Notes: generated from the letters alone by a model not told the origin. A stretch of 64,000 nucleotides of DNA from Thalassobacillus_A hwangdonensis (GCF_042675915.1 NZ_JBHTKL010000006.1:62001-126000); one strand, 5' to 3'. Positions 17,558 through 26,585 are shown, counted from the first letter of the stretch. Program-made: numbers and translations.

Positions 17558-19501
17558 TCATCGGCGATGCTCCTTCAGCCACATTTGAAACATGAGTACA
17601 TCCCACAATTCATGCTGCGCTTCCGTTTTTCCGGATAAATGCTCTTCCCACTTCTTTAAAATCGGTACTGCGTCAAGATAGCCCTCATCATTCAACTTCT
17701 GTTCATCCAGAAGTTCATAGGCCCATTCTTTCAACGGTCCACGCAGCCATTCCCCGATTGGTACTCCGAACCCCATTTTCGGACGTTCAATCAGTTCTTG
17801 TGGTACATACTGATAAAGCACTTGCCGCAGCAGCCATTTACTTTCTCCATTTCTTATTTTCATGGATCGTGGAAAACGCCAGGCAAGCTCGATCAAGCGA
17901 TGATCCAGGAATGGCGTCCTGCTTTCCAGACCGACATGCATACTGGCCCGATCGACTTTGACAAGGATGTCATCAGGCAGGTAATTCATAAGGTCAAGCT
18001 TCATGATGGTTTCTGTCAGGTTGCCACTTGAAAATGAGCCTTTCAGTATTGGAAATGTTTCAACTTGTTCATCCATTAGGACTACGGAAGAAGCTTCTTC
18101 CCAGTGGGTGATCAGCATCCGGTACAATGTTTCTTTGTCGTGGGCCTGAAAGACTTTTGCAAATTTATGAAGCTTATAACCGAGAAACCTTTGCTTATAA
18201 GACTTTGGTAGAATGGCGTTGGTTATGTCCCACTTAGCAGGAGGAATCAACTGGATCCCTTTACTTATCGCCTTCCTTACAGATGGTGGAATCGGACGGA
18301 GGTATCGTTCATAAATCCGCTCCGCCCACACATGCCGGTTATAGCCGCCGAAGACCTCATCCCCGCCATCCCCACTCAGACTCACCGTTACACCAGTACG
18401 GGCTAATTTCGAAACTAGGTACGTAGGAATCTGTGAACTATCAGAAAATGGTTCATCATAGATTCGAGACAGCTTCGGTATGATTTCTCTCGTCTCATGT
18501 TCTGTCAAAAAAAGCTCCGTATGATCCGTTCCCAGATGAGCAGCAACTGCTCTCGCATGGTCCGCTTCATTATAAGCCTGGTTATGATAGCCGATGGTGT
18601 AGGTTTTTACTGGATTACTGCTGATTTTCTGCATCAGTGCAACCACAGTGCTCGAATCGATTCCGCCTGACAGGAATGCACCAAGTGGAACATCTGACAG
18701 CATCTGCCCTTCAACCGTACGTGTCAAAGTCGCTTCCAGCAGCTCGATCGCTTCATTATCCGATACATCCAGACGATCCGCTGCAGCCCGCTCGTAGACA
18801 TCATCGATATCCCAATAAGTGTGGATCTTGTAATCCTCTTGATTCCGATCCAAGACCAAGTAATGGCCCGGAAGCAGCTTGTTTACTTGTTCATAGATGG
18901 AAAAAGGAGCGGGAATACAGTTGTAGGTAAGCAATAGTCGGATTGCTCGCCGATCAATCGTAAGCTCCCTGGAAAACGGGGCAGCCTTGAGTGCTTTCAA
19001 TTCGGAACCGAACCAGAAAAAATCATCGATCCAGCCGTAGTAAAGCGGCTTTTCCCCAACTCTGTCCCTTGCCAGTACAAGCCGCCTTTCCTCCCGATCC
19101 CATAATGCAAAAGCGAACATGCCTACCATTTGCTGAAGAGAGGATTCGATGCCATACTGTTCGATCGCTGCCAGCATCACTTCTGTATCCGAATGCCCTC
19201 TGAACGTGGATCCCGTTCCTGTCAGCTGTTCTTTCAGTTCCTGGTAGTTGTAAATTTCTCCGTTGAAGGAAATGACAAACCTGCCTGAGCTCGACACCAT
19301 CGGCTGGCTTCCTTCTGAACTTAAGTCGAGGATCGACAGCCTTCGATGTCCAAGTACGACTCCAGCTTCCTCATCAAACCAATGCCCTTCTGCATCAGGC
19401 CCCCGGTGCTGGATGGAATCTGTCATTCGTTTTGCAACTGCTTCCAGTTCACCGCTACGATATTCACCTTTCTTATCTATAAAGCCAGTAATTCCGCACA
19501 T
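17558..19501 (-). CDS. AsnB-family glutamine-dependent amidotransferase
   Basis: A 647-residue class II amidotransferase. Starting at ATG 19501, seven bases after AAGGAG, gives MCGITGF with the catalytic Cys2 after Met removal; a longer frame exists but would bury that cysteine. The glutaminase domain spans about 1-210 (SFNGEIYNY, RDRVGEKPLYYG) and the synthetase domain follows (LSGGIDSSTVVAL PP-loop near 255, SGDGGDEVFGGY near 355). In surface-polysaccharide loci such homologues amidate uronic acids rather than aspartate. Here the uronate-forming dehydrogenase fusion in the same operon supports that reading. A housekeeping asparagine synthetase role cannot be excluded. Confidence 0.85.
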   Translation of the reverse strand: MCGITGFIDKKGEYRSGELEAVAKRMTDSIQHRGPDAEGHWFDEEAGVVLGHRRLSILDLSSEGSQPMVSSSGRFVISFNGEIYNYQELKEQLTGTGSTFRGHSDTEVMLAAIEQYGIESSLQQMVGMFAFALWDREERRLVLARDRVGEKPLYYGWIDDFFWFGSELKALKAAPFSRELTIDRRAIRLLLTYNCIPAPFSIYEQVNKLLPGHYLVLDRNQEDYKIHTYWDIDDVYERAAADRLDVSDNEAIELLEATLTRTVEGQMLSDVPLGAFLSGGIDSSTVVALMQKISSNPVKTYTIGYHNQAYNEADHARAVAAHLGTDHTELFLTEHETREIIPKLSRIYDEPFSDSSQIPTYLVSKLARTGVTVSLSGDGGDEVFGGYNRHVWAERIYERYLRPIPPSVRKAISKGIQLIPPAKWDITNAILPKSYKQRFLGYKLHKFAKVFQAHDKETLYRMLITHWEEASSVVLMDEQVETFPILKGSFSSGNLTETIMKLDLMNYLPDDILVKVDRASMHVGLESRTPFLDHRLIELAWRFPRSMKIRNGESKWLLRQVLYQYVPQELIERPKMGFGVPIGEWLRGPLKEWAYELLDEQKLNDEGYLDAVPILKKWEEHLSGKTEAQHELWDVLMFQMWLKEHRR

Positions 19502-19524
19502 AGGCATGCTCCTTAAAGCTTCGC

Positions 19525-20178
19525 TCAATTCCGTTTATATTTTTTCGGATAACCGAGCAGCAACGATAGAATGATTGAGATCATCAAGCCGAAAGCGAAC
19601 GCTGCAGAAAGATTGACCAATGGTTTAGGACTGATAGGATCCGCATCCACTTCTGCCCCAGTAATGATTCGGGTATTTTTGAGATTGAAAATATCTTCAT
19701 GCTCGGCAACGAATGTCTCCATCACACGATTTGCAATCAATTCCGCATCCTCCGGATAAACTCGGGAGACATAGACCGTCATCACCTGGGAACGCTCGTG
19801 GGCATTGATGGTTACATCTTCAAGCAGATTCTTGATTGTAACTTCTTCAAGCGTCTCCCCGTCGAGGCTTTCCGTTACTTTCTCCATGATCAATGGACTC
19901 AGAATCACAGATTTATAGGTTTCCATCAATTTAATGTTGGCATCGATTTCCGCAAGCGTGAATGGAGTCCGGTTCTTATTCTTATCCTCACCGACTTGCA
20001 CTGGGTCGGTTTCAATGACAAGCATTTCCCCCTTCGCCTGATACACCGGAACCATGTATTCATAGGTGAAAATCGCCATAACTCCTGTGCAGATCCCTGT
20101 AAAAATAAGAATCAGCCACGCCCTGTGAAGGAGAATCCTTAAATAATCGACGACACCCATCCCTCTATGGTCATACAT
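19525..20178 (-). CDS. Wzz/CapA-type chain-length determinant
   Basis: A 217-residue protein with a transmembrane helix near residues 20-42, an extracytoplasmic coiled-coil region and a second helix near 190-212 preceded by PISPKPLVN, the Pro-rich signature of Wzz/YveK proteins. It should modulate polymer length with Wzy. ATG 20178 lies behind GGGGAGGTGG. It ends four residues after the second helix (KKYKRN) and lacks a kinase domain, and neither a CpsD-type tyrosine kinase nor a CpsB phosphatase is encoded in the window, so any partner must be elsewhere. Confidence 0.85.
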   Translation of the reverse strand: MYDHRGMGVVDYLRILLHRAWLILIFTGICTGVMAIFTYEYMVPVYQAKGEMLVIETDPVQVGEDKNKNRTPFTLAEIDANIKLMETYKSVILSPLIMEKVTESLDGETLEEVTIKNLLEDVTINAHERSQVMTVYVSRVYPEDAELIANRVMETFVAEHEDIFNLKNTRIITGAEVDADPISPKPLVNLSAAFAFGLMISIILSLLLGYPKKYKRN

Positions 20179-20208
20179 GAGACCACCTCCCCTCACTTCT
20201 AACTGTCA

Positions 20209-21252
20209 TCATGATCGATAAAGCGGAAAGTAATCTGAGGGCGAGGATTGACATGTCTCAACCAGGCGCTGGTAGACTGCTGCATCATGGATGTATCTTC
20301 CCAGCACAAAATCAAGCACATGGGAGTCTATTTTTGAAAATGATCGTTTGAATTTGAACAGCGTATCGTCTCCTCCTCCGTAACCCCCACCAAGATGGAA
20401 GATTTCCTTGTGGTTCCGCTGTGCCCACAGGGCGGCTTCATAAAGTAACAGATTGTTTGCAGCAAGATTTGCATGACGCTCATCCATTCCCGACAGATGG
20501 TAGTGGATCATCGTTTCTCCCACGAGAAATAGACTGGCAGCGACCGGAGTCCCTTCATGCTCTGCAATGAACATTTTCACTTGATCCCCCATCTCCTCAG
20601 TGAGATGGCGAAAAAAAGCATCATTGAAATAATAGAAATCTTTAGCATTCGCGCGCTGCATTGTACGTGTGTATAGAACATTAAACGCCTTGAAGTCTTC
20701 CATATTCTCAGGGTTTGCTTCCCTGACTGTCACTCCTTGTTTCATGGCCTTTCTAACCATATTCCGATTCTTGCCTGTCATATTCGCCCAGATATCTGCC
20801 TGATGACTGACATCCAGCCCCACGGTCTTTCCTTTGACTGCAAGATCAAGCCAATTTTTCAGTCCCTCATGGTTTCGATACACAGGGTGGAACCTTATGA
20901 ATTCAGAAACAATCTGTTCCCTTGAACAAAATGCATGGAAAGACTGACGGAAACTTTCCAGCAATTTCCCCCGGTCTTTTTCCTCGACAATCAAAGGACC
21001 ACCGTAGCCATAAGGAGTGGTAATGTCGTACCAGTCTGTAAATTCATTTGAAAGAGATTTGAGATTACGAAGCAGGAATGGGTAAAGCACCGCCCCATAC
21101 TGATTCTCAAAGTAAAAAGCGCAGCCTTTCCCTTCTTCCTGTTTTTCACTTAAACGAAAGTAATCGGGGGTATAATAGATATCCTTTTCATCAGATTGCT
21201 CCACAGCTTTTTTCCACAGCTGATCATCCAGTGTCTTAATGAACCTCTCCAT
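20209..21252 (-). CDS. FemAB/BioF2-like aminoacyl- or acyltransferase
   Basis: A 347-residue protein with a tandem GNAT-like fold of the FemAB type. The C-terminal half holds the acceptor-side motif FHLGGGYGGGDD followed by LFKFKRSF, typical of BioF2-like/Acetyltransf_6 members, with MARKAMKQGV-like TGKNRNMVRKAMKQG near 175 and AASLFLVG near 250. ATG 21252 overlaps the end of the GT4 gene by 17 bases and sits behind GGAGGGGGAG. Relatives transfer amino acids from aminoacyl-tRNA or modify sugars in exopolysaccharide loci. A decoration step on an amino sugar of this polymer is likely; the donor is unknown. Confidence 0.75.
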   Translation of the reverse strand: MERFIKTLDDQLWKKAVEQSDEKDIYYTPDYFRLSEKQEEGKGCAFYFENQYGAVLYPFLLRNLKSLSNEFTDWYDITTPYGYGGPLIVEEKDRGKLLESFRQSFHAFCSREQIVSEFIRFHPVYRNHEGLKNWLDLAVKGKTVGLDVSHQADIWANMTGKNRNMVRKAMKQGVTVREANPENMEDFKAFNVLYTRTMQRANAKDFYYFNDAFFRHLTEEMGDQVKMFIAEHEGTPVAASLFLVGETMIHYHLSGMDERHANLAANNLLLYEAALWAQRNHKEIFHLGGGYGGGDDTLFKFKRSFSKIDSHVLDFVLGRYIHDAAVYQRLVETCQSSPSDYFPLYRS

Positions 21253-22414
21253 CGCGCTCCCCCTCCACATCTCCAAATGAACGGAAGAGGTCGACCTGTT
21301 TTTGAATGATTGCTGCTTCATTGAATAACAGCTCCGCCCTCATTCTCGCTTTCAGCCCGAAGCTTTCGCGTAAGGTTCGATGTTCAAGCAGGAGATCGAG
21401 CTTCTCCGCGAGGTCTTCCACATTCTGCTTTTCCACGAGGTAACCGGTCACACCCTCTTCCACTTCTTCACGGCATCCCCGGATATTGGTGGCGACTACT
21501 GGAAGTCCCATCGCCATCGCCTCGATGATCGACCGGGGCAAACCTTCCCGGTAAGATGGAAGCGTGAAAATATCAGAGATTGCAAGAATTTGCGGGATGT
21601 CGTCCCGAATGCCCGGGGCAATCACGGCTGGGTGCTTTTCAATTCTTTGCGTCAAGTTGCTGTATGCATCATCTTTCCGATCACTTTCAAGCAGCTCTCC
21701 GAGCAAAAGCAGCTTCGCTTCCGGGTACTCCTGATGTAGCAGTTCGAAGGCATCCATCAATTCCACTATCCCTTTTTCCTTGACGAACCTTCCCATGAAA
21801 CAAAGAACGACATCACGTTCAGTTAAATTGAATTCCTCCCGCAGTACCGTCTTCTCTTCTTCCAGAATAATCTTGGGATTGAACTTGGTTTCTACATCTA
21901 CACCGTTGCTCAAATGGACGATTTGTTCTTCCGGCAGGAACTTCCGCTCTACAGAAAGCTGATAATCCTCGATACTTTGAAGCAGTAGCCAATCTGTAAA
22001 CTGGGTTGCAAAAAACTTCTCAATCCAGTAAAAAAAACGATAGGTAAGCGGAGACATTCCTTCATGAAAATAAAATCCATGAGCTGTATATACAATGTGC
22101 GGAGTCGCCCCCGCTACGGCCGCTATCCTTCCAATCACAGCTGCGACGGGAGTATGGACATGGATGATATCGAACTTTTCTTTTTTCAAAAGGCGATACA
22201 GCTTCCAGCAGGCAACAATGTTCTTCAGGGAAAACATCTTCCTTCTGAATGGAATGTCATGTATGACATAACCCTGCTTCCTCAGCCAGTTCGCTTCGCC
22301 AGTATCTAGACAGGCACTTGCCACTTCAAACCCCTGCTCGACCAACCCGTCGATCAATGGCTTCAACAAGCGCTTCACTGAAACATCAATTGCACACACT
22401 TGGAGGATCTTCAT
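21236..22414 (-). CDS. Family 4 glycosyltransferase (EpsD-like)
   Basis: A 392-residue GT-B retaining glycosyltransferase. HVHTPVAAVIGRIAA near residue 85 and VYTAHGFYFH near 108 are typical N-domain blocks, and LPSYREGLPRSIIEAMAMGLPVVAT near 290 contains the conserved E-x7-E donor-binding motif. B. subtilis EpsD is a close match by eye. It is cytosolic or membrane-associated and adds a hexose or HexNAc to the lipid-linked unit. ATG 22414 lies two bases after the stop of the upstream fusion gene and behind GGAGG. Sugar specificity cannot be told. Confidence 0.9.
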   Translation of the reverse strand: MKILQVCAIDVSVKRLLKPLIDGLVEQGFEVASACLDTGEANWLRKQGYVIHDIPFRRKMFSLKNIVACWKLYRLLKKEKFDIIHVHTPVAAVIGRIAAVAGATPHIVYTAHGFYFHEGMSPLTYRFFYWIEKFFATQFTDWLLLQSIEDYQLSVERKFLPEEQIVHLSNGVDVETKFNPKIILEEEKTVLREEFNLTERDVVLCFMGRFVKEKGIVELMDAFELLHQEYPEAKLLLLGELLESDRKDDAYSNLTQRIEKHPAVIAPGIRDDIPQILAISDIFTLPSYREGLPRSIIEAMAMGLPVVATNIRGCREEVEEGVTGYLVEKQNVEDLAEKLDLLLEHRTLRESFGLKARMRAELLFNEAAIIQKQVDLFRSFGDVEGERDGEVH

Positions 22415-22415
22415 G

Positions 22416-24689
22416 CTACATCCTCCAAATGTCGATGCCATCCGGACAAGTGGATGGATCGAGCATGCCTTTCAAATCCATTACGATCCCTTTTTGGTCA
22501 CTCAACAGGGCCTGGATGCCCTGCCAGCCAAGTTCCTTATATTCCTCATGCCCCACCGCCAGAATGACGATGTTCGCCGATTCCATATCTGCCAATGGTA
22601 AAATATCAATCGAGTGCGCATGTCTTACTTCCTCAGCATCTGCATGTGCATCAGCCGCCTGCACATCAAAACCGCACTGCTTCAACTGCGTGATCAGATC
22701 AAACACTTTCGAATTGCGAATATCCGGAATGTTCTCTTTGAATGTAAGTCCAAGAACAGTCACGGTTACTTTTGTAAAATCGTATTTCTTTTTGACGAGT
22801 AATCGGATCAATCCATCGACGACGTGGGAAGCCATCATGTCATTGATACGTCTTCCTGCCAATACGACCTCAGGGTGGTATCCTGCCTGCTGAGATTTAT
22901 AAGTGAGGTAGTACGGATCGACACCAATGCAGTGCCCTCCGACAAGGCCCGGTGTGAAGGGGAGGAAATTCCACTTCGTTTTTGCTGCGTTGATGACGTC
23001 CAGTGTATCGATCCCTAAACGTTTAAAAATGACCGAGCATTCGTTCATGAGTGCGATATTCAAATCACGTTGGGTATTTTCAAGTACTTTGGCAGCTTCC
23101 GCGACTTTGATGGCAGGGGCCTTATAGATTTCTGCTTCAATCACTTCGCCATAAGTCGCTGCAATGAATTCAAGTGTCGCTTCGTCCTGGGCAGATACAA
23201 TTTTCGGAAGATGCTTGAAGGTGTGTTCTTTATCACCCGGATTGATCCGTTCCGGGGAATAGCCGACATTGAACTGTTTACCAGCCGTCATGCCTGAGAC
23301 CTGTTCAAGGATCGGCAGGCAGACTTCTTCGGTAGCACCTGGATAGACGGTCGATTCGTACACGACTGTGCATCCTTCTTTCATGACCGATCCGATTGCT
23401 TTTGAGGCGCTGACGAGAAAGCCGAGATCCGGTTTATTCGCTTCATCAATCGGTGTCGGAACCGTGACAATAATCAGGTCACAGTCGTTGAGTGCTTCGG
23501 TGACATTTGTAAACGACACGTCTGCTTCTATCAATTCCTGCTTCGTTATTTCTGCAGTCCGATCGTGTCCATGATTCAATTCATCGACCCGCTTTTCATT
23601 GATGTCATAACCGACAACCGGGAACTTGGATGCAAAGGCTACAGCAATCGGGAGTCCAACATATCCAAGTCCGACGACGCCAACTTTAGTCGTTGTAGAT
23701 GCTTCCCCGTAAAATTCTTTGTACCATTGCACAAATTTGGCGACACCTTCTTCTATCGGAGTCGAAGGACGGAAGCCCGTATCTTTCATGATGTCCTGGA
23801 TATCTGCAAACGTTGCTTCTACATCTCCCGGCTGCATCGGAAGCAGGTTCATCGATGCCTTTTTCCCAAGCTCTTTTTCCAATGTGTGGATGAAGTGTTT
23901 GAGATCGACCGGTGAATGGTTGCCGATGTTGTACACTTTGTAGGGAACCTTTGCTGATGTTGGGCCACCCTTATGCAGCAGTCGCACCATTCCTTCTACG
24001 ATGTCGTCGATATAGGTGAAATCACGCTTCATGTTGCCTTTGTTATAAACATCGATCGGCTTTCCACCAATGATTGATTCCGTGAATTTGAAAAGCGCCA
24101 TATCCGGTCTGCCCCAAGGGCCGTAAACGGTGAAAAAACGCAGCCCTGTCGTCTTGATGCCGAAAAGATGACTGTAAGTATATGCCATCAGTTCATTCGA
24201 TTTCTTTGTTGCGGCATAAAGTGAAATTGGATGATCGACGTTATCTTTAGTTGAAAAAGGTAATTTTTCATTCGAGCCATACACAGAACTTGAAGAAGCA
24301 TAGATGAGATGGTCGACATCATAATGTCGACACGCCTCCAGGATATTTATGAATCCTTCAACATTGGATGTAATGTATTGATGTGGATTTTCGAGGCTGT
24401 AACGCACGCCAGCCTGAGCTGCCAGATGGATGACGACATCGAAGTCGTTCTGTTCGAACATCTGATTGATTGCAGTCGCATTTTCAAGCGACTCTTTTAC
24501 GAATGTAAAATGATCGAACTCCTGAAGAATCGTTAACCTTGCTTCCTTTAAAGCAACATCATAATAGTCATTCATATTATCTAAACCAGTGATGGAGAAT
24601 CCATCATGTAAGAGTCTTCTACTCAAGGAAAAGCCGATGAAACCGGCGCAACCTGTAATGAGAATTTTTTTGTCTGTCATGCTTGCCAT
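22416..24689 (-). CDS. Fused NDP-uronate/HexNAc 4-epimerase and UDP-sugar 6-dehydrogenase (TviC-TviB-like fusion)
   Basis: One uninterrupted frame encodes 757 residues with two enzymes. Residues 1 to about 325 are an SDR epimerase (TGCAGFIGFSLS, DNMNDYYDV, SSSSVYG, YAATKKSNE with the Tyr/Lys pair, FFTVYGPWGRPDMA) like UDP-glucuronate 4-epimerases. Residues from about 338 are a UDP-sugar dehydrogenase (VGLGYVGLPIAVA, GYSPERINPGD, GGHCIGVDPYY with catalytic Cys), nearer the TviB/WbpO HexNAc group than glucose dehydrogenase. The ATG at 24689 lies about ten bases from GGAAAGGA; an in-frame extension to 24992 lacks domain similarity. It is the first gene of the operon and should supply a uronic acid such as UDP-GalNAcA or UDP-GalA. 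Confidence 0.88.
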   Translation of the reverse strand: MASMTDKKILITGCAGFIGFSLSRRLLHDGFSITGLDNMNDYYDVALKEARLTILQEFDHFTFVKESLENATAINQMFEQNDFDVVIHLAAQAGVRYSLENPHQYITSNVEGFINILEACRHYDVDHLIYASSSSVYGSNEKLPFSTKDNVDHPISLYAATKKSNELMAYTYSHLFGIKTTGLRFFTVYGPWGRPDMALFKFTESIIGGKPIDVYNKGNMKRDFTYIDDIVEGMVRLLHKGGPTSAKVPYKVYNIGNHSPVDLKHFIHTLEKELGKKASMNLLPMQPGDVEATFADIQDIMKDTGFRPSTPIEEGVAKFVQWYKEFYGEASTTTKVGVVGLGYVGLPIAVAFASKFPVVGYDINEKRVDELNHGHDRTAEITKQELIEADVSFTNVTEALNDCDLIIVTVPTPIDEANKPDLGFLVSASKAIGSVMKEGCTVVYESTVYPGATEEVCLPILEQVSGMTAGKQFNVGYSPERINPGDKEHTFKHLPKIVSAQDEATLEFIAATYGEVIEAEIYKAPAIKVAEAAKVLENTQRDLNIALMNECSVIFKRLGIDTLDVINAAKTKWNFLPFTPGLVGGHCIGVDPYYLTYKSQQAGYHPEVVLAGRRINDMMASHVVDGLIRLLVKKKYDFTKVTVTVLGLTFKENIPDIRNSKVFDLITQLKQCGFDVQAADAHADAEEVRHAHSIDILPLADMESANIVILAVGHEEYKELGWQGIQALLSDQKGIVMDLKGMLDPSTCPDGIDIWRM

Positions 24690-25006
24690 AATCGGAAGTA
24701 TCCTTTCCATTTCGTTGTGAATAACGTTATATGTTATGATTGGAGGAAAGGAGTTGTGATAAGGTAAGGAGTCCGGTGTACCGAATGGAAGCAAGGGTTT
24801 TGCGAAATCTGCCACTATTTGCCGAAAGGTTTTTATAAAAAAAGTTCGTTTACGGTATCTTTTTGAAAATGCCCATGTTATACTTAACTCAATTATTGTT
24901 GTTCGGTAATTATTGAAAGAGAAAAGCTTTCGAGTAAAATCATCTTTAATGATTATGAAGAGCAAGAATAGTAATATTTGTGCAAGATGCACGTGGAGGA
25001 ATTGAC
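24690..25006. promoter_or_regulatory. Divergent intergenic region between the polysaccharide operon and the cold-shock gene
   Basis: No gene is seen in these 317 bases. On the plus strand an extended -10 element (TG-T-TATACT, 24876-24884) would start a leader of about 115 bases before the cold-shock start codon; long untranslated leaders are usual for csp mRNAs. The minus-strand side must hold the polysaccharide operon promoter, but I find no convincing -35/-10 pair. Confidence 0.5.
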
Positions 25007-25207
25007 ATGAACAAAGGTACAGTAAAATGGTTCAACGCAGAAAAAGGTTTCGGATTCATCGAAGTTGAAGGTGGAGACGACGTATTCGTACACTTCTCTG
25101 CAATTCAAGAAGAAGGATTCAAATCTCTAGAAGAAGGTCAAGAAGTTAACTTCGATATCGAAGAAGGTAACCGTGGACCTCAAGCTGCTAACGTTGTAAA
25201 AGCGTAA
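25007..25207 (+). CDS. Cold-shock protein (CspA/CspB family)
   Basis: A 66-residue single-domain cold-shock protein, the standard length. MNKGTVKWFNAEKGFGFI contains RNP1 (KGFGFI), and DVFVHFSAI is RNP2, the two surface aromatic motifs that bind single-stranded RNA and DNA. ATG 25007 lies behind GTGGAGGA; a longer in-frame ATG upstream at 24980 is outside the family. It acts as an RNA chaperone, often abundant and often cold-induced. It is monocistronic, with a terminator right after the gene. The codon choice is that of a highly expressed gene (GGT, GAA, CGT). Confidence 0.97.
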   Translation: MNKGTVKWFNAEKGFGFIEVEGGDDVFVHFSAIQEEGFKSLEEGQEVNFDIEEGNRGPQAANVVKA

Positions 25208-25222
25208 CTAGCTGACTATATT

Positions 25223-25256
25223 AAAAAAGGCGCTCCCATTGGGAACGCCTTTTTCT
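25223..25256. terminator. Bidirectional terminator between csp and gvpU
   Basis: Hairpin arms GGCGCTCCC and GGGAACGCC are flanked by AAAAAA on the left and TTTTTC on the right. It can end the plus-strand csp transcript and the minus-strand gas-vesicle operon, which converge here. Confidence 0.85.
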
Positions 25257-25261
25257 TTTGG

Positions 25262-25693
25262 TTATTTTTTCTCTGATGTTGCTTTACTCTTCGATTTTGT
25301 CGAGGTTTTCTTTTCTTTGATATGTCCGAGAAAGAACCCATTCACATCTGCAAGCTTCCCTCTCCAGGAGACTTTACTCTGAGAAGGTGTCGGCTGGGAA
25401 TCTCCCAGGTAGATCTTGGCATCTTTCAAATGAATGAACTGAAAGTCATTCTGCTCCTCCTCTTCCATCCCATCGACAGCCTGAGAAAATTTATCTGCAA
25501 TAGCCTCAGCCACTTCGTTTCCATCTTTGAATGTGTCAGTCAAATATTCCAAATAATTCTTCGCTGACGTTGTCGTGCCGGTAACCAGCGCTCCTTGATA
25601 CTGAAGCGTAATATCCAATTCAAATTCGTGGTTATTCGCCGCTCGGACAAACATTGCTAAAATATCATCTGGATTGCCAGATTTCTCACCCAT
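25262..25693 (-). CDS. gvpU: Gas vesicle accessory protein GvpU
   Basis: A 143-residue protein that matches Bacillus GvpU in length and in blocks such as FELDITLQYQGALVTGTTTSAKNYLEYL, with a basic Lys/Ser-rich tail (KKTSTKSKSKATSEKK). It is the last gene of the gas-vesicle operon, as in B. megaterium. GvpU has been described as promoting vesicle clustering; its tail here is strongly charged. ATG 25693 lies behind AGGAGGGG. The stop is five bases from the bidirectional terminator. Confidence 0.88.
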   Translation of the reverse strand: MGEKSGNPDDILAMFVRAANNHEFELDITLQYQGALVTGTTTSAKNYLEYLTDTFKDGNEVAEAIADKFSQAVDGMEEEEQNDFQFIHLKDAKIYLGDSQPTPSQSKVSWRGKLADVNGFFLGHIKEKKTSTKSKSKATSEKK

Positions 25694-25710
25694 TATGTTC
25701 CCCTCCTACT

Positions 25711-26217
25711 TTACTGTGTATCATCGTCACTTTGGACAGTTGTACCTGCTTTTTTGGATCCAGCCTTTTTCTTGTTACCTTTGTTTTGATTGGATGGCTT
25801 GGATTCATCGGTTTCCGGAGTCTCTTCTACAGAAGCCTGGACATGTGGTTCCGGCTCGACCCCTGTTTGTTCAGCATCATTATCTTCAGGCTTGCTGGCG
25901 TCATTATCTTCCTGCTGTTCGTCATTTGGTTCTTGATTTGAAACTGCGTGAAGTTTCTCTGACTGCTCTTCTTCTTGTGCATCCGTATTTTTCTTGAATT
26001 TATTTACCAACGCATTGTCCATCATACGCTCTTTCGTGCTTCCTCCGAATTCTTTCCCTTTATTCAGAACACGTGTAGATTGTTCGGTAATTCCAGTTCT
26101 TACTTCCTTACCATTCTTTGGTGTAAGCAGTAGTGTAGCAGTAGCTCCTACCACACTCCCAATCACTGATCCTGCAATTAGTCCTTTTTTGTTACCTTGA
26201 TTTGTTTTAGTATTCAT
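25711..26217 (-). CDS. gvpT: Gas vesicle protein GvpT (YtxH-like)
   Basis: A 168-residue protein. Residues 10-40 form a single hydrophobic YtxH-type segment (GLIAGSVIGSVVGATATLLLTP followed by KNGKEVR). The rest is highly acidic and low in complexity (many EDN, EEQ, DDD), then a Lys-rich patch and an acidic tail. This fits GvpT, found only in Bacillus-type clusters, whose precise job is unsettled. The pronounced acidity agrees with a salt-adapted proteome. ATG 26217 lies behind AGGAGG; gvpU follows after 17 bases. Confidence 0.85.
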   Translation of the reverse strand: MNTKTNQGNKKGLIAGSVIGSVVGATATLLLTPKNGKEVRTGITEQSTRVLNKGKEFGGSTKERMMDNALVNKFKKNTDAQEEEQSEKLHAVSNQEPNDEQQEDNDASKPEDNDAEQTGVEPEPHVQASVEETPETDESKPSNQNKGNKKKAGSKKAGTTVQSDDDTQ

Positions 26218-26273
26218 AATGATTTCCTCCTAAGTTGTAGTGAAATTTTTTATATAATCAAAGTGAATCAGAT

Positions 26274-26567
26274 TCAGCTTTGGATTTTTTCTTCTAATTG
26301 AGCAATACGCTCCTGCAGCTTTTTGTTCTCTTCCTCCAAATGATTGGTTCCAGCCTTCGAACTGAAATACGGATCGGTTTCCCACCAGTCCATACCGATT
26401 TCTTTAGCTTTATCGACGGAAGCGATGATCAGACGTATTTTGATTGTCAATAGCTCTACGTCAGCAAGACCGACTTTGATATCCCCGGCAATCACGACAC
26501 CTTTATCAAGGACTTTCTCCAGTACGTCAACGATACTGTCTGATTTCATTGCGGGCTGCATGGTCAT
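26274..26567 (-). CDS. gvpJ: Gas vesicle protein GvpJ
   Basis: A 97-residue GvpA-family paralogue. The core SIVDVLEKVLDKGVVIAGDI and DVELLTIKIRLIIASVDKAKEIGMDWW is diagnostic for GvpJ, followed by a coiled-coil tail (LEEENKKLQERIAQLEEKI). GvpJ belongs to the minor structural or nucleation proteins around the vesicle tips. The ribosome site GAGGTGA favours ATG 26567; a second ATG lies six bases on. It follows gvpK by 18 bases. Confidence 0.93.
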   Translation of the reverse strand: MTMQPAMKSDSIVDVLEKVLDKGVVIAGDIKVGLADVELLTIKIRLIIASVDKAKEIGMDWWETDPYFSSKAGTNHLEEENKKLQERIAQLEEKIQS

Positions 26568-26585
26568 TTCACGTCACCTCGCTTG

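Noticed and set aside
24690..24800. Possible SigA promoter of the large polysaccharide operon.
   Set aside because: Several A/T-rich hexamers exist, but none with a matching -35 at 16-18 bases; the promoter is not located.
24690..24992. An upstream extension of the epimerase/dehydrogenase fusion gene.
   Set aside because: The added 101 residues show no domain similarity, run through the probable promoter region and lack a ribosome site.
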